A stretch of DNA of 64,000 nucleotides, from the NCBI GenBank assembly GCA_036824505.1, contig DAITAA010000008.1:52930-116929 (forward strand), read 5' to 3'. A program made the translations under genes and the position numbers. Position 1 is the first letter of the stretch; each line of letters begins with the position of its first letter. The notes beneath the pieces were generated by a model. The model was not told the origin of the DNA. It ran no database searches and was given only the letters and a program-made list of their open reading frames with translations. Shown piece by piece: positions 62,177 to 64,000 of this stretch. The DNA is from SCUD01 sp036824505. Lineage in GTDB: Bacteria; Pseudomonadota; Gammaproteobacteria; Steroidobacterales; Steroidobacteraceae.

Positions 62177-63073
62177 ATGTCAGCTACTTATGATGTTAAA
62201 AGGGATCTGTTAGCAGCATTTAGGTCGCTGATGACTCCGCTCGTCAGGATCCTGCTGCGAAGTGGGATTACGTTTCAAGATTTCACGGGGGTACTGAAGG
62301 ACGTCTACGTAAGTGTTTGTGCTCGTGAAATGACTTTGCCCGGACGAAAGATGTCGGTTTCTCGGGTTGCAATTGCGACGGGCCTAACACGCAGGGAAGT
62401 CGCAAAGATTGTTCGGAACGAAGGTAAGACTAAGTGGGGCGTTTGGAGCAACGCCGGTCTTGCAGCTAGCGTCCTCGAGGCTTGGCATTCAGATCCAGCT
62501 TACTTGGCGCCATACGGATATCCGCGCGACCTGAAGATCGATGGAAACGAGGCGGTTCCAACATTCGAAGATCTGGTGCGTCGATTTAGTTCTGATGTGC
62601 CGCACGAGATTCTAGTTGGGGAGTTAGTTCGCGTCGGTGCGGCAAGACTCCTGGAAGGTGGTCACTATTTGCGCGTGGAAAAGCGCACTTATATCCCCAC
62701 CGACATGACGGCCGAGATGATTCAAATTTTTTCCCAAGCTGTGCGTCGGTACATAGAAACGGTCGATTACAACTTGGGGCGCGGCAAAGGAGACGTGAAA
62801 CGCTTTGACCGCATGGTGTATCCGGATGACGGACTGAGACTTGTTGATGTGGAGATTTATCAGCAAGAGATTCGGGAGTACTTGGAGACAGTGATTCAGG
62901 AGATTGATCAGAAATCCGCCACATATCCAAGGCCGGAACGAGCCCGAGGCGAGCAGTCAATTCAGGTTGGAGTCGGTATCTATTTCTATGAAGAAGTAAC
63001 TGAAGACAAGACGCCCCTCATCGAAAATTTTGGTGATATTCAGGATTTTGAGGACGACGGCATTGATGATTGA
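62177..63073 (+). CDS. DUF6502-like protein, copy 3
   Basis: 298 residues from ATG 62177. The start LMTPLVRILLRSGITFQDFTGVL, a helix-turn-helix-like segment SVSRVAIATGLTRREVAKIV at ~60-79, FEDLVRRFSSDVPHEILVGELVRVGAARLLEGG, RRYIETVDYNLGRG near 195 and GVGIYFYEE at the end mirror copy 1. An acidic tail (IQDFEDDGIDD) is extra. 79 bp upstream of the repeat-protein gene, same strand, so possibly co-transcribed. Function unknown. Confidence 0.72.
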   Translation: MSATYDVKRDLLAAFRSLMTPLVRILLRSGITFQDFTGVLKDVYVSVCAREMTLPGRKMSVSRVAIATGLTRREVAKIVRNEGKTKWGVWSNAGLAASVLEAWHSDPAYLAPYGYPRDLKIDGNEAVPTFEDLVRRFSSDVPHEILVGELVRVGAARLLEGGHYLRVEKRTYIPTDMTAEMIQIFSQAVRRYIETVDYNLGRGKGDVKRFDRMVYPDDGLRLVDVEIYQQEIREYLETVIQEIDQKSATYPRPERARGEQSIQVGVGIYFYEEVTEDKTPLIENFGDIQDFEDDGIDD

Positions 63074-63152
63074 GTTGGCGCCCGTCTTTCTTTGATTCGG
63101 ATGGGTTCACTGCGCGGAAATTCTGGCAAGCGACTGTTTTGGAGCCACGAGA

Positions 63153-64000
63153 ATGAAAATTAATCAATCTGGACCCTGGTTGTCACTTGTCTTCGGTGCG
63201 CTCGCTGCAACCGTAAGCGCTGGCATTGGCACAAGTGGTCACGCAATTGCGCCTTCGACGGCTGCCGTATCGAAAATCTCTGATGTACTTGCCATCGAAC
63301 AAGCAGCGAACGGTAAACTGCTTGCAATCGGCCGTCTCGATAGTATTTCCCGCACGGATTTTATTGCGTCCGTGCTTGGACAGAAATTTATCTTGCTAGG
63401 TGACCGGGCCGTACTCGAATTTGTTAAGGGCGCGGAAGTCGGCCAGGCTGTGTCCTTGTTTGGCGAATTGGTCGGCGACCAATATTTTGTGGATTCTGCA
63501 GTTGTACTTCCAGGTAGCTACGTGCCGGGTGCGTCAAGAGTCTATTTGCGCGCTCATTTGGCGTCAGGACGCAACAATGTCGGCGCCTTTAGCGTCGGGG
63601 CGATAGAGTTGGATGTTTCAACTTCTTCAGAGCAGTCATTGGGTTCGGCAGTTGGGGCTGGTTCAGTAACAACCGCCATTGGCAGCCAGCCGGCTATTGC
63701 TGGAAAGATCTTGGTGGAAAGATTTTCGCGCGTTAGCTCTGTACTGCGCCGGGGCGTTGAGGCCTCTGTTGGCACGGGTCGCTCTGATGCGTCGCTTGGC
63801 ACGGGGAAGTCTGACGCCTCTTTAGGCACCGGCCGTTCTGATGCGTCGCTTGGTACGGGGAAAACTGATGCCTCTTTGGGCACCGGCCGTTCTGATGCAT
63901 CGCTTGGTACGGGGAAAACTGATGCCTCTTTGGGCACTGGCCGTTCTGATGCGTCGCTTGGCACGGGGAAGTCTGACGCCTCTTTAGGCACCGGCCGTTC
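63153..64000 (+). CDS. Exported protein with nine-residue tandem repeats (3' end outside window)
   Basis: The frame opens at ATG 63153 (GGAG at 63141-63144) and has no stop before the window ends; 282 residues visible. A short hydrophobic start (LSLVFGALAATVSAGIGTSGHA) is a likely signal peptide. Residues ~50-150 form a beta-rich domain (GKLLAIGRLDSISRTDFIASVL, then EVGQAVSLFGELVGDQYFVDSAVVL) reminiscent of small OB-like DUF5666 domains, not proven. From residue 205 a nine-residue unit, SLGTG[RK]SDA, repeats to the edge. Such a tail would be extended and Ser/Gly-rich. A surface or secreted role is inferred. Confidence 0.7.
   Translation, partial: MKINQSGPWLSLVFGALAATVSAGIGTSGHAIAPSTAAVSKISDVLAIEQAANGKLLAIGRLDSISRTDFIASVLGQKFILLGDRAVLEFVKGAEVGQAVSLFGELVGDQYFVDSAVVLPGSYVPGASRVYLRAHLASGRNNVGAFSVGAIELDVSTSSEQSLGSAVGAGSVTTAIGSQPAIAGKILVERFSRVSSVLRRGVEASVGTGRSDASLGTGKSDASLGTGRSDASLGTGKTDASLGTGRSDASLGTGKTDASLGTGRSDASLGTGKSDASLGTGR
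63765..64000 (+). repeat. 27-bp tandem repeat, 54-bp higher-order unit
   Basis: About 8.7 units of 27 bp, in frame, alternating two versions (Arg- and Lys-containing), so the true period is 54 bp. Units 2 and 8 are identical, as are 4 and 6, and 3 and 9 over the visible part. Such near-identity implies recent expansion or homogenisation. The array continues past the window. Confidence 0.9.

Noticed and set aside
63554..63991. Antisense frame of 145 residues with a repeated VFPVPSDASERPVPKE pattern
   Set aside because: It is the reverse reading of the 27-bp array; the plus strand has the signal peptide, ribosome-binding site and a continuous frame from 63153.
63765..64000. CRISPR-like array
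   Set aside because: Units are contiguous with no unique spacers, and remain in frame as nine-residue protein repeats.

Overview
The window reads as chromosome of a GC-rich gammaproteobacterium. The clearest markers are the blocks rimP-nusA-infB-rbfA-truB-rpsO-pnp and smc-zipA-ligA, gluQRS beside dksA, an RstA/RstB-type regulator pair with MipA/OmpV and DUF3019 proteins, and many exported hydrolases with a TonB-dependent receptor. A DksA with a long Ala/Lys-rich N-terminus and a UrcA protein fit the Xanthomonadales/Nevskiales/Steroidobacteraceae side of the class. That placement is inferred from gene content only.

Layout. 1-5.7 kb: the 3' end of an exported endonuclease/phosphatase-like protein, a TPR-sulfotransferase and a TonB-dependent receptor. 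5.7-8.1 kb: a gene-poor gap, then a minus-strand row of zinc-ribbon protein, 2-oxoglutarate oxygenase and dihaem cytochrome c. 8.2-13 kb: ornithine cyclodeaminase-like protein, Tat-exported amidase, MFS permease and a small secreted protein, probably a catabolic module. 13-19.9 kb: envelope proteins (PEGA lipoprotein, Yip1, DUF3617, DUF2165), a Cys-rich small protein translationally coupled to a non-pyrrolysine MttB-family methyltransferase, and UrcA. 19.9-26 kb: sensor kinase, response regulator, DUF3019 and MipA/OmpV on the minus strand, divergent from a large beta-propeller lipoprotein, with a symmetrical four-half-site operator between them. 26-35 kb: GNAT, a second small secreted protein, CocE-type hydrolase, PLP dehydratase, then an operon of an unknown exported protein, a matrixin-like metalloprotease and an Ig-like/PPC lipoprotein. 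35-43 kb: M48 protease with TPRs, an unrecognised 554-residue protein, and a minus-strand operon of molybdopterin oxidoreductase, M20 amidohydrolase and a third small secreted protein.

43-60 kb is conserved information-processing sequence: transcription/translation factors (rimP to pnp), then gluQRS-dksA-queF on the minus strand, then smc-zipA-ligA. The nusA operon starts with a good sigma70 promoter, a folded leader and two intrinsic terminators before rimP, which suggests attenuation.

60.2-64 kb changes character: base composition is visibly more AT-rich and the content is accessory. Three genes of one family (resembling DUF6502, two with a helix-turn-helix-like segment) precede an exported protein ending in nine-residue tandem repeats (54-bp higher-order unit) that runs off the window. 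This is the best candidate for an undescribed system: a locus of duplicated putative regulators beside a repeat-bearing surface or secreted protein. A second cross-window pattern is the set of three related small secreted proteins at 12.5, 27 and 39 kb, each near an exported hydrolase.
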